A DNA stretch of 20,080 bases, from the NCBI GenBank assembly GCA_002429045.1, contig DIYM01000065.1, positions 1-20,080 on the forward strand, given 5' to 3'. Position 1 is the first letter of the stretch. Each line of letters begins with the position of its first letter. The translations under genes and the position numbers were made by a program. Source of the stretch: Phycisphaerales bacterium UBA6054. Its GTDB lineage: Bacteria > Planctomycetota > Phycisphaerae > Phycisphaerales > UBA1924. The notes beneath the pieces were generated by a model. The model did no database searches, was not told the DNA's origin, and saw only the letters and a program-made list of their open reading frames with translations. Below, piece by piece: positions 1 to 6,769 of the stretch.

Positions 1-1
1 G

Positions 2-913
2 GGGCACACCGTTGTACCGATGGACGTGGCGGGCTGCTACGCGCCGGGCGGGCGGTATCCCCTGCCGTCCTCGGTGCTGATGACCGCGGTGCCCGCGCGG
101 GCCGCGGGCGTGGGTGTCGTGATCGTCGCGACCCCGAGTTCCGACCCGGTGATGAAGGCGGCGGCGGCGATCGCCGGGGCGGACATGATGCTGTGCGTTG
201 GCGGCGCGCAGGCGGTCTCGGCGCTCGCGTTCGGTGTGGGCGTGCCGGCGTGCGACGTCATCGTCGGTCCGGGCAACAGGTGGGTGACCGCCGCCAAGCA
301 CCGTGTTTCTTCGGTGTGCGCGATCGACATGCTCGCCGGCCCGTCCGAGTTGCTGATCATCGCCGACGAGACCGCAGACCCGGCGGTCGTGGCGGCGGAT
401 CTCTTGGCCCAGGCCGAGCACGATCCGGACGCCCTGGCCTGCCTGGTCACCACCGACCCGACGCTGCCCGACCGGGTGGGCGACGAACTCGGGCGCCAGC
501 TGGCGTCGCTCCCGACCGCGGACGTGGCGCGCCGCTCGCTGGCGAACGGCTGGTCGTGCGTGGTCACCGGCATGGATGACGCCGTTGGCGTATCGGATCG
601 TGTCGCGCCGGAGCATCTGGAGATCCTGGCGGATGACGCGCGGGAGGTCGCCCGGAAGATCCGTCACGCGGGCGGGGTGTTCATCGGTTCGAGGTCCGCC
701 GAGGTCATGGGCGACTACGGCGTGGGCCCGAATCACACGCTCCCCACCGGGCGGACCGCCCGGGCGCGGGGAGGACTCAGTGTGCTCGATTTCCTGCGCG
801 TCCGGACGTGGCTGGATCTCGAAGACGCGTCGGCGGTGCTGGATGACACGGTGATGCTCGCACGGATCGAGGGGCTGGAAGCGCACGCACGCAGCGCCGA
901 GCGGCGACGATGA
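2..913 (+). CDS. hisD: Histidinol dehydrogenase, 5'-truncated by the window edge
   Basis: Catalyses the last two oxidations of histidine synthesis, L-histidinol to L-histidine with NAD and a zinc ion, in the cytosol. The reading frame is open to the left edge, so the true start lies outside the window. Counting from the Met at base 20, the family hallmarks are present in order: YAPGG near residue 8, VGGAQA near 60, IVGPGNR at 81-87, AGPSE at 106-110, zinc ligands Gln131 and His134 in LLAQAEHD, catalytic Glu198-His199 in RVAPEHLEIL, ligand Asp232 in MGDYG, and the final ligand His289 in LEAH. About 300 of the usual ~430 residues are visible and the C-terminus is complete. It converges on the nagX-like gene with only six bases between the two stop codons, so there is no room for a separate terminator. 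No sign of decay. Assignment is secure from motif content. Confidence 0.97.
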   Translation, partial: GHTVVPMDVAGCYAPGGRYPLPSSVLMTAVPARAAGVGVVIVATPSSDPVMKAAAAIAGADMMLCVGGAQAVSALAFGVGVPACDVIVGPGNRWVTAAKHRVSSVCAIDMLAGPSELLIIADETADPAVVAADLLAQAEHDPDALACLVTTDPTLPDRVGDELGRQLASLPTADVARRSLANGWSCVVTGMDDAVGVSDRVAPEHLEILADDAREVARKIRHAGGVFIGSRSAEVMGDYGVGPNHTLPTGRTARARGGLSVLDFLRVRTWLDLEDASAVLDDTVMLARIEGLEAHARSAERRR

Positions 914-919
914 AGACGA

Positions 920-2233
920 TCACACCTTGATGACAATCCTCCGCCGCCAAAGCCACCAGCAGAACAGCCACCACATCGCCAGCCAGACCAGCACGAAGAC
1001 CCACCCGCCGACGCCCTCCGCGGCCCGCGCCGACAGACCCGCCGCGCCCGCCCAGTGCTCGGCCCACGCGATGAAGCCGCCCGCCAGCGCGCCGCTGTGG
1101 CCGTTCGGATGGATGATCTGCCACTTGCTAAAAGCAGTCTTGAAGCTCAGTTCGGCGCCCACGTACAAGGCGAGCGCGTTGAGCCCGTACACACGGAACA
1201 CCGTCATCGGGCTGATCTTCCAGAGATCCGTGATCACGAAGAAGAGCGCGAGCAGCAACGCGCCCGTCCCGGCGGACAGCAGGCAGTAGCTGGGGCTGAA
1301 CAGCCACTTGCTGAACGGCACCGTGGCCTGCCCGAGCCACCCGCCCCCGGTCGGGCGGTACCCGGCTTGCAGGATGAACGCGCCGGCGGTGAGCACGATG
1401 CCGATCGCGATCAGGCTCAGAGCCCGCCGGGCCTTTGGGCGTCCGGTGTCGGTGAGGATCTCGGTGCACCACCCGCCCATCACCGCGATCGCTGCGCAGG
1501 GCAGGAACTGCTGCGCCATCCCGAGCCACCCCGCGACAGACACCGCGATCCGTGTTCCGAGCCCGGCGTCACCCGAGGACAGCCCCGCCTTGGTGTGCTC
1601 GAGATGGAGGAGGCGCTTGACGTCGTCGAAATGCGTGAAGGTGCCCGGGCCGGTGATCCGACCGCCATCAACCCGCGGGGACAACCCGGCCGCGTCCATG
1701 AGGGCGCGGGCGGTGTCGGCCGGGATCAGCGTGAGCGTGCCCAGCTTGCCGGCCAGGACGGCGATGACGAACGCCGCCTGCGCCCACCGCGGGAGCAGGT
1801 ACACGCCGACCGCGCACGCGTACCCCACGCCGATCAGTTGGAGGATGTTCCAACTGAAGCCGTCCTTCCAGGTCAGCGGCGTTCCGTAGGCTTTCCCCGC
1901 GACGGTCAGGAGCACCCCGAGCAGGTAGATGATCGCGCCGCGTCGCAAGGCTGCGAGCAGACGCCGGGTGTTCGACACGGAGCGCCCACGCCCCGATCGC
2001 ATCGAGAGCGGTATGGCGCAGCCGGCGATAAAGAGGAACCAGGGGAACACGAGATCGGTGAAGGTTGCGCCCTGGCTCGGATGGTTCCAATCGACGTGGA
2101 ACAGTTGCGCGTGGAAGACCTCGCGGTTCCAGGTCATGTTGACCAGCAGCATCGCGGCGATATCGAAACCGCGGAACGCGTCGAGGCACAGCAGGCGCTC
2201 CCTGGCGGGTTGCGGGCCGGGCGCGTCGCTCAT
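920..2233 (-). CDS. NagX-like membrane acyltransferase (HGSNAT/DUF5009 type)
   Basis: A 437-residue integral membrane protein of the family that includes bacterial NagX and the lysosomal heparan-alpha-glucosaminide N-acetyltransferase. Family signatures: LDAFRGFDIAAMLLVN at about 17-32, a His (His46) before a Trp followed by TFTDLVFPWFLFIAG at 57-71, a conserved FSKWLFSPSY loop in the C-terminal half, and a GLNALALYVG segment. About ten hydrophobic segments are visible and the tail is Trp-rich and basic. In the eukaryotic relative a luminal His carries the acetyl group; His46 is the likely counterpart (inference). A short HPSQ insertion sits between that His-Trp region and TFTDLVFP compared with the layout I remember for NagX. 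Its ATG overlaps the stop of lysA (tcat at 2230-2233), so it is probably translated by coupling from lysA. Bacterial function is unproven; a link to amino-sugar or cell-wall sugar acetylation is plausible given the NagB-type gene elsewhere in the window. Confidence 0.85.
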   Translation of the reverse strand: MSDAPGPQPARERLLCLDAFRGFDIAAMLLVNMTWNREVFHAQLFHVDWNHPSQGATFTDLVFPWFLFIAGCAIPLSMRSGRGRSVSNTRRLLAALRRGAIIYLLGVLLTVAGKAYGTPLTWKDGFSWNILQLIGVGYACAVGVYLLPRWAQAAFVIAVLAGKLGTLTLIPADTARALMDAAGLSPRVDGGRITGPGTFTHFDDVKRLLHLEHTKAGLSSGDAGLGTRIAVSVAGWLGMAQQFLPCAAIAVMGGWCTEILTDTGRPKARRALSLIAIGIVLTAGAFILQAGYRPTGGGWLGQATVPFSKWLFSPSYCLLSAGTGALLLALFFVITDLWKISPMTVFRVYGLNALALYVGAELSFKTAFSKWQIIHPNGHSGALAGGFIAWAEHWAGAAGLSARAAEGVGGWVFVLVWLAMWWLFCWWLWRRRIVIKV

Positions 2234-3666
2234 CGGAACGCCTCTCCCGGCACAACGATCGTCCGCCCGGTCATGGCCGCCTGGATGGTCTCCTCGGGCG
2301 GTTGCGCTTCTCGGATCACGCGGACGGTATCGGCGTCGACCAGCACCTCGGCCGGGAGTGGTTGGTCGTTGTAGGTGCTGGCCATGCTCATGCCGTACGC
2401 GCCGGCGGTGAACACCGCGAGCCGATCGCCGCGGCCGACTTCCGGGAGACGGACGCCCCGGGCCAGGTAGTCCCCGGTCTCACACACCGGCCCGACGACA
2501 TCGCAGGGTTCGTCGTCCGGGGCGGGGCCGAACACCCGGCGCTCGGGGGCGTCATCGGGTGCGACCATCGTCGGCCAAACGAAGTGGCGGGCGTCGTACA
2601 GCGAGGGGCGGATCAGGGCGTTCATGCCGGCGTCGCAGATCACGAAACGGCGCCCGTTCTGGCGTTTGACGTGTCGTACGCCAACCACCAGGACACCGGC
2701 GTTGCCCATGATCGTGCGCCCCGGTTCGAGCGCGATCCGGACGCCCTGTTCGACGAGCGGCATCACGGTCGGCACGATCGCGTCGGCGAACGATGCGTAG
2801 CTCGGCGTCTGCGCGGTCTCGTAGTCGGCACCGAAACCCCCGCCCAGATCCAGATGCGTGATGCGGCATCCCGCCGCATGGACGCGATCGACCAACGCGG
2901 AGAGTTCACCGATCGCATCGGTGTACGGCTTGGTCGAGTAGATCGGAGAGCCCAGATGCACATGAAACCCGACGACACGCACCGATCCGTGGTCCTGATA
3001 GTCGAGGCACAGCGACTCGGCCTCATCCATGGGCACGCCGAACTTGTCGCTCGCTCGCCCCGTGGTGGTGTGATCGTGTGCGCCCGCGTCGATGTCTGGG
3101 TTGAGCCGGATCGCGACGTTGGCCCGCACCCCGATATCGCTCGCGATCGCGGCGATGCGTTCCAGCTCCGAGCGCGACTCGGTGTTGAGCACGCCCACCA
3201 CGCCGCGATCGCTCGGGTCCGGATGCCCGTTCTCCATCGCGAAAGCGCGGATCGGGCTGTGGCGACCGTCGAGGGCGGCTCGGATCTCCTCGTCCGACTT
3301 GCCGACGCCCGCGAAGACGACCTTCTCCATCGGGCAGCCCGCGAGCCAGGCCCGCTCGAGTTCGAGTCCGGAGACGACGTCGGCCCCCATGCCGCCCCCG
3401 GCCGAGAGCCCCCGTGTTCTGGGCGCGAACAGCCGGCGGAGGATCTCGACGTTCGAGCAGGCCTTGACGGCGTAGCAGATAAGGGGATCGATGGACGCGA
3501 ACGCGTCGGTGAAGCGAACCGCGTGCTCCATCATGGTGCGCGCCGAATAGATGTAGCAGGGCGTCCCGACGGCGTCGGCGATCGCGTCGACCGGGGTGGT
3601 CTCGCACGTGAGCCGGGCGACCGGCACGCCGAACCGAGAGGCGCTTTGATAGGTGAAATGGTCCAT
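2230..3666 (-). CDS. lysA: Diaminopimelate decarboxylase
   Basis: PLP-dependent fold-III enzyme that converts meso-diaminopimelate to L-lysine, the last step of lysine synthesis. At 478 residues it is somewhat longer than the usual ~420. Lys68 in YAVKAC is the expected PLP lysine; HVHLGS (235-240), GGGFG (275-279) and EPGR (314-317) bind the cofactor phosphate and substrate; Cys395-Glu396 in GPVCETGD is the catalytic Cys supplied across the dimer; GAYG (422-425) and MASTYN follow as in the family. Two oddities: the lysine motif ends in Cys where YAVKAN is usual, and there are extra residues around 130-160 and 370-390. The start ATG is preceded by no Shine-Dalgarno, and a perfect TATAAT lies only about 18 bases upstream, so the leader may be very short. 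The gene is divergent from the mannosidase and overlaps nagX by four bases. Related decarboxylases of arginine or carboxynorspermidine are less likely because of the Cys-Glu and GAYG motifs. Confidence 0.93.
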   Translation of the reverse strand: MDHFTYQSASRFGVPVARLTCETTPVDAIADAVGTPCYIYSARTMMEHAVRFTDAFASIDPLICYAVKACSNVEILRRLFAPRTRGLSAGGGMGADVVSGLELERAWLAGCPMEKVVFAGVGKSDEEIRAALDGRHSPIRAFAMENGHPDPSDRGVVGVLNTESRSELERIAAIASDIGVRANVAIRLNPDIDAGAHDHTTTGRASDKFGVPMDEAESLCLDYQDHGSVRVVGFHVHLGSPIYSTKPYTDAIGELSALVDRVHAAGCRITHLDLGGGFGADYETAQTPSYASFADAIVPTVMPLVEQGVRIALEPGRTIMGNAGVLVVGVRHVKRQNGRRFVICDAGMNALIRPSLYDARHFVWPTMVAPDDAPERRVFGPAPDDEPCDVVGPVCETGDYLARGVRLPEVGRGDRLAVFTAGAYGMSMASTYNDQPLPAEVLVDADTVRVIREAQPPEETIQAAMTGRTIVVPGEAFR

Positions 3667-3683
3667 GCGTGGCTGAGAGCGAG

Positions 3684-3689
3684 ATTATA
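3684..3689 (-). promoter_or_regulatory. -10-like TATAAT for lysA
   Basis: A perfect TATAAT on the minus strand ends 17 bases before the lysA ATG (3666). It lies in one of only two clear AT-rich pockets I noticed in a very GC-rich window. A start about seven bases downstream would give a leader of only about ten bases and no Shine-Dalgarno. I see no convincing -35 box 17 bases upstream. Confidence 0.45.
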
Positions 3690-3693
3690 GAAT
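3688..3693 (+). promoter_or_regulatory. -10-like TAGAAT for the alpha-mannosidase
   Basis: TAGAAT on the plus strand (five of six matches to the sigma-70 -10 consensus) overlaps the lysA -10 on the other strand, making a back-to-back divergent promoter. The start would be near 3700, leaving a leader of about 50 bases before the ATG at 3749. The wider 17-bp element 3684-3700 recurs upstream of the sorting-tail gene. Confidence 0.4.
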
Positions 3694-3738
3694 CTTGACC
3701 CAGGCGTCGATCCTTTTTCGTGATGTCGAGCCAGATTC

Positions 3739-3742
3739 GGAG
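3739..3742 (+). promoter_or_regulatory. Ribosome binding site deciding the mannosidase start
   Basis: GGAG lies six bases before the ATG at 3749. The upstream in-frame TTG at 3695 has no such site and would sit inside the putative promoter region, so the ATG at 3749 is preferred. Confidence 0.6.
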
Positions 3743-3748
3743 TCCCTC

Positions 3749-6700
3749 ATGCGCCCCGACAGCGAAGTCTTCCGCCCGCGGTTCGAGATGCTGTGCCGAT
3801 CGGTGCTCGCGTCGGGCGTCTGGCCCGCGTCCGAGCCGCTGCGGGTCTCGGAGTGGGCCTGCGCCGAGCGATTCGCGATCGAGGGCGCCCGGAATGCAGC
3901 CGGGGGGGGTGGGTTCGAGCAGATCCGACTGCCGCACGCGTGGGGCCCGGTCTGGTCCACGCGTTGGTTCAGGCTCGAAGGTGCGCCGAGCGCCGGCCTG
4001 ATCGACGAGGCCAGGCGGGGCAGACGCCGGCTCCGGGTCCGTTTCGACCCGGGCACCGAGGCGACGGTATGGACCGGTTCCGTCCCGACGCGCGGGCTGG
4101 ACGAGCACCGCGACGCGTTCGAGTTGCCGGGCTCGGCTGGGGACCGGATCGATGTGCTCGTTGAGGCGGCGTGCAACCACCCGTTCGGCGACCAGGTGTT
4201 CGATTGGGACAGCCGCGAGCGTGGCGAGCGTTGGCGTTCGGGCACGCCGGGGCTGGTGTCGCGGGCCGAGATCGCGGTCTTCGACCAGACGGTGTGGCGC
4301 CTGCGCACGCGTCTGGACTTCGCGGCCGGGCTCCTGGCGGAACTCGATCCCAGGTCCGTCCGGGCGCAGGACCTGTACGCGGGGATGACGCACGCTGCGG
4401 ACGCGATCGATGACTCGGATGTTTCCGGATCCGCGGACGCGGCGATGGGGCTTCTGAACGAGGCGTTGACCCGCGCCGCGGGCGGGTCCGCCGCGGATCT
4501 GGTATGCGTCGCGCACGCGCACATCGACACCGCGTGGCTGTGGCCGATCGCCGAGACGCGTCGCAAGACCGTCCGCAGTTGGACCAACACGCTCGAACTG
4601 ATCGAACGCGATCCCGACCTTCACTTTGTGTGCTCGCAGCCCCAGCAGTTCGCGTGGCTGGAGCGGGACGCCCCGGGTGTATTCGAGCGGATCGAGCGTT
4701 CGGTGAGCGAGGGCCGCTTCGAGCCGATCGGGTCGATGTGGATCGAGCCGGACGCGCTGGTCCCGTCGGGGGAGTCGCTGATCCGCCAGGTCCTCCTGGG
4801 CACGCGGTACTTCCACGGGCGGTTCCCCGATGCGCCGGCGCAGCGGATCGTGTTCCTGCCGGACACGTTCGGCTTCCCTGCCTGCCTGCCCACGGTCATG
4901 GGCGCGTGCGGGCTGGACACGTTCATCACCAACAAGATCCACTGGAACCAGACGAACACGTTCCCGCACACCTCGTTCCGCTGGGAGGGGTTGGACGGCT
5001 CGCGGGTGCTGGCGCACAACACCCCGGGGGGGGATTACAACGCGACGCTCACGCCCAAGGAGCTGCGCACCGCCGACGATCGGATCACCGGGCGGGACCG
5101 GGCCGGGCTGGCCGGAGCGCCGGTGGCGCTCCAGCCCTTCGGATACGGGGACGGCGGGGGCGGGCCCACGGCGGAGATGGTCGAGCGGTCCAGGGCGGCG
5201 TCCTCGTGCGAGGGCGTGCCCCGCGCTCGTCTCGGTTCGGTCCACGAGTTTGTGCGGGCGCTCCACGAAGAGGACCATCGGTCCGGCGGGCTCCCGGTGT
5301 GGTCGGGCCCGATCGATCTGGAACTGCACCGGGGCACGCTGACCACGCACCAGTGGCTCAAGCGGGCCAACGCGGCCGCCGAGCGCGGGCTGCGCGCCGC
5401 CGAGCTGCTCGACGCCGTCTCCGAGCCGTCCACGGAGCGGGCCCGGGCGCTGGGCGAGGCCTGGGAGCGGACGCTGCTGAACCAGTTCCACGACATCCTC
5501 CCGGGCTCGTCGATCGCGTCGGTGTACGAGGACGCGCGGTCCGATCACCGATTCGTGTCCGAGTCGGTCCGGGAGGCCGAGCGTTCCGCGCTGGGGGAAG
5601 GCCGCGCCGTGCTGGCGCTCAACACCGCCTCGTGCCCGCGGACCGCGGTGGTCGAGGACGGGGCGACGCTGGGCTTGGTGCGGGCGCCCGCGTTCTCCGT
5701 TTCCGAACCGGAGCCCGCGGAGGCGACGCCGGTGAGCGTCCAGGGCCGGGTGGTCTCGAACGGGCTGGTGTCGTTCGCGATCGACGACGCGGGGCGGATC
5801 GGGCATCTGCGCGCGGGCGACGGCCCGGACCTGGCGTCCGGGCGCCCGCTGAACGAGCTGCGGTTGTACCGCGATCGTCCGATGAACTGGGACGCCTGGG
5901 ACATCGATCTGGACTACGAGCGCGGGTTGGTGTGGACCAACGACGCGTCGGCGTCGGTCGAGGTGGTGACGCGTTCCGACATGCGGGTCGAGCTCCGGGT
6001 CTCGTCGGTCGCCGGCGGCTCCGCGTACACGCAGACGTTCCGCCTCGACGCCGGCTCGCCGGTGGTCGGGGTGACGACCGAGATCGACTGGCAGGAGTCG
6101 CACCGGCTGCTGCGTGCCGAGTGCTCGCCCGCGATCCGCAGCGACCGCGTCACCGTGGGCACGCAGTTCGGGCACCTGACGCGCCCGACGCACCGGAACA
6201 CCAGCTGGGATCGGGCGGCGTTCGAGTTCGCCTGCCACCGATGGATGGACCTGTCTCAGCCCGGGCGCGGGCTGGCGGTGCTCGCCGACGCGATCTACGG
6301 GCGGTCGGCGCACCGGAACACCGTCGGGCTGTCGCTGCTCCGGTCTCCGACACATCCCGACCCCGGCGCCGATCGGGGGCGTCAGGTGCTGCGCTACGCG
6401 TACCTGCCGCACGCGGGAGACTGGCGTGCCGCGGGTGTGGATGATCACGCCGAGTGTTTCGCCGATCCCCTGCGGCTTGTGCGCGGCTCGAACCCCGCGT
6501 CGCCGTTCTCGGTCGTGTGCGATCCGGCGGCTCGGATCGAAATCGCCGGATTCAAGCGGGCGGCCGACAACGAGAACGCCCGGGTTCTCAGGCTCGTGGA
6601 GACCCGCGGCGCGCACGCCCGCGTGACGGTCGAGTTCGACGGGGGGGCGCGGCGTGTCGAGCGGGTGAACGCGCTCGAGCAGCCCCTGCCCGGGCATGAT

Positions 6701-6769
6701 CCCGTGGCCGGTGGGGCCGTCTCGTTTGGCATCGGGCCGTTCGAGATCGTGACGCTCCTTGCGACCTGA
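3749..6769 (+). CDS. Alpha-mannosidase, glycoside hydrolase family 38
   Basis: A retaining, metal-dependent enzyme that removes alpha-linked mannose from glycans. The 1006-residue product has no signal peptide or membrane segment, so it should act in the cytoplasm on imported oligosaccharides. The N-terminal ~240 residues resemble the extra domain of the cytosolic (MAN2C1-like) GH38 branch. The catalytic domain opens with HAHIDTAWLW at about 256-265, where His258 and Asp260 bind the metal; LPDTFGFPA holds the expected nucleophile Asp372; GYGDGGGGPT lies at 464-473; LELHRGTLTTH near 523; and NQFHDILPGSS has a further metal His at about 580. A beta-sandwich C-terminal half follows, full length for the family. 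The start at 3749 is chosen for its GGAG; a TTG at 3695 would add 18 residues. It is divergent from lysA and its stop abuts the stop of the FAD oxidoreductase with no intervening base. The natural substrate (mannose linkage) cannot be read from sequence. Confidence 0.95.
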   Translation: MRPDSEVFRPRFEMLCRSVLASGVWPASEPLRVSEWACAERFAIEGARNAAGGGGFEQIRLPHAWGPVWSTRWFRLEGAPSAGLIDEARRGRRRLRVRFDPGTEATVWTGSVPTRGLDEHRDAFELPGSAGDRIDVLVEAACNHPFGDQVFDWDSRERGERWRSGTPGLVSRAEIAVFDQTVWRLRTRLDFAAGLLAELDPRSVRAQDLYAGMTHAADAIDDSDVSGSADAAMGLLNEALTRAAGGSAADLVCVAHAHIDTAWLWPIAETRRKTVRSWTNTLELIERDPDLHFVCSQPQQFAWLERDAPGVFERIERSVSEGRFEPIGSMWIEPDALVPSGESLIRQVLLGTRYFHGRFPDAPAQRIVFLPDTFGFPACLPTVMGACGLDTFITNKIHWNQTNTFPHTSFRWEGLDGSRVLAHNTPGGDYNATLTPKELRTADDRITGRDRAGLAGAPVALQPFGYGDGGGGPTAEMVERSRAASSCEGVPRARLGSVHEFVRALHEEDHRSGGLPVWSGPIDLELHRGTLTTHQWLKRANAAAERGLRAAELLDAVSEPSTERARALGEAWERTLLNQFHDILPGSSIASVYEDARSDHRFVSESVREAERSALGEGRAVLALNTASCPRTAVVEDGATLGLVRAPAFSVSEPEPAEATPVSVQGRVVSNGLVSFAIDDAGRIGHLRAGDGPDLASGRPLNELRLYRDRPMNWDAWDIDLDYERGLVWTNDASASVEVVTRSDMRVELRVSSVAGGSAYTQTFRLDAGSPVVGVTTEIDWQESHRLLRAECSPAIRSDRVTVGTQFGHLTRPTHRNTSWDRAAFEFACHRWMDLSQPGRGLAVLADAIYGRSAHRNTVGLSLLRSPTHPDPGADRGRQVLRYAYLPHAGDWRAAGVDDHAECFADPLRLVRGSNPASPFSVVCDPAARIEIAGFKRAADNENARVLRLVETRGAHARVTVEFDGGARRVERVNALEQPLPGHDPVAGGAVSFGIGPFEIVTLLAT

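Noticed and set aside
1055..3690. Two long plus-strand open frames (1055-2374 and 2302-3690)
   Set aside because: They are antisense shadows of nagX and lysA, both of which show clear family motifs on the minus strand.
3695..3748. TTG start for the mannosidase
   Set aside because: No ribosome binding site, and it lies within the promoter-like element; GGAG precedes the ATG at 3749.
5027..5033. Poly-G runs inside the mannosidase (also near 3902-3908) as possible phase-variation tracts
   Set aside because: The reading frame is intact through both, and runs of this length are expected at this GC content.
3023..6697. 1224-residue open frame on the minus strand
   Set aside because: It is antisense to the GH38 gene and overlaps lysA in another frame; composition is Arg/Pro/Gly-rich, as expected for a shadow frame in high-GC DNA, and no family motif is present.
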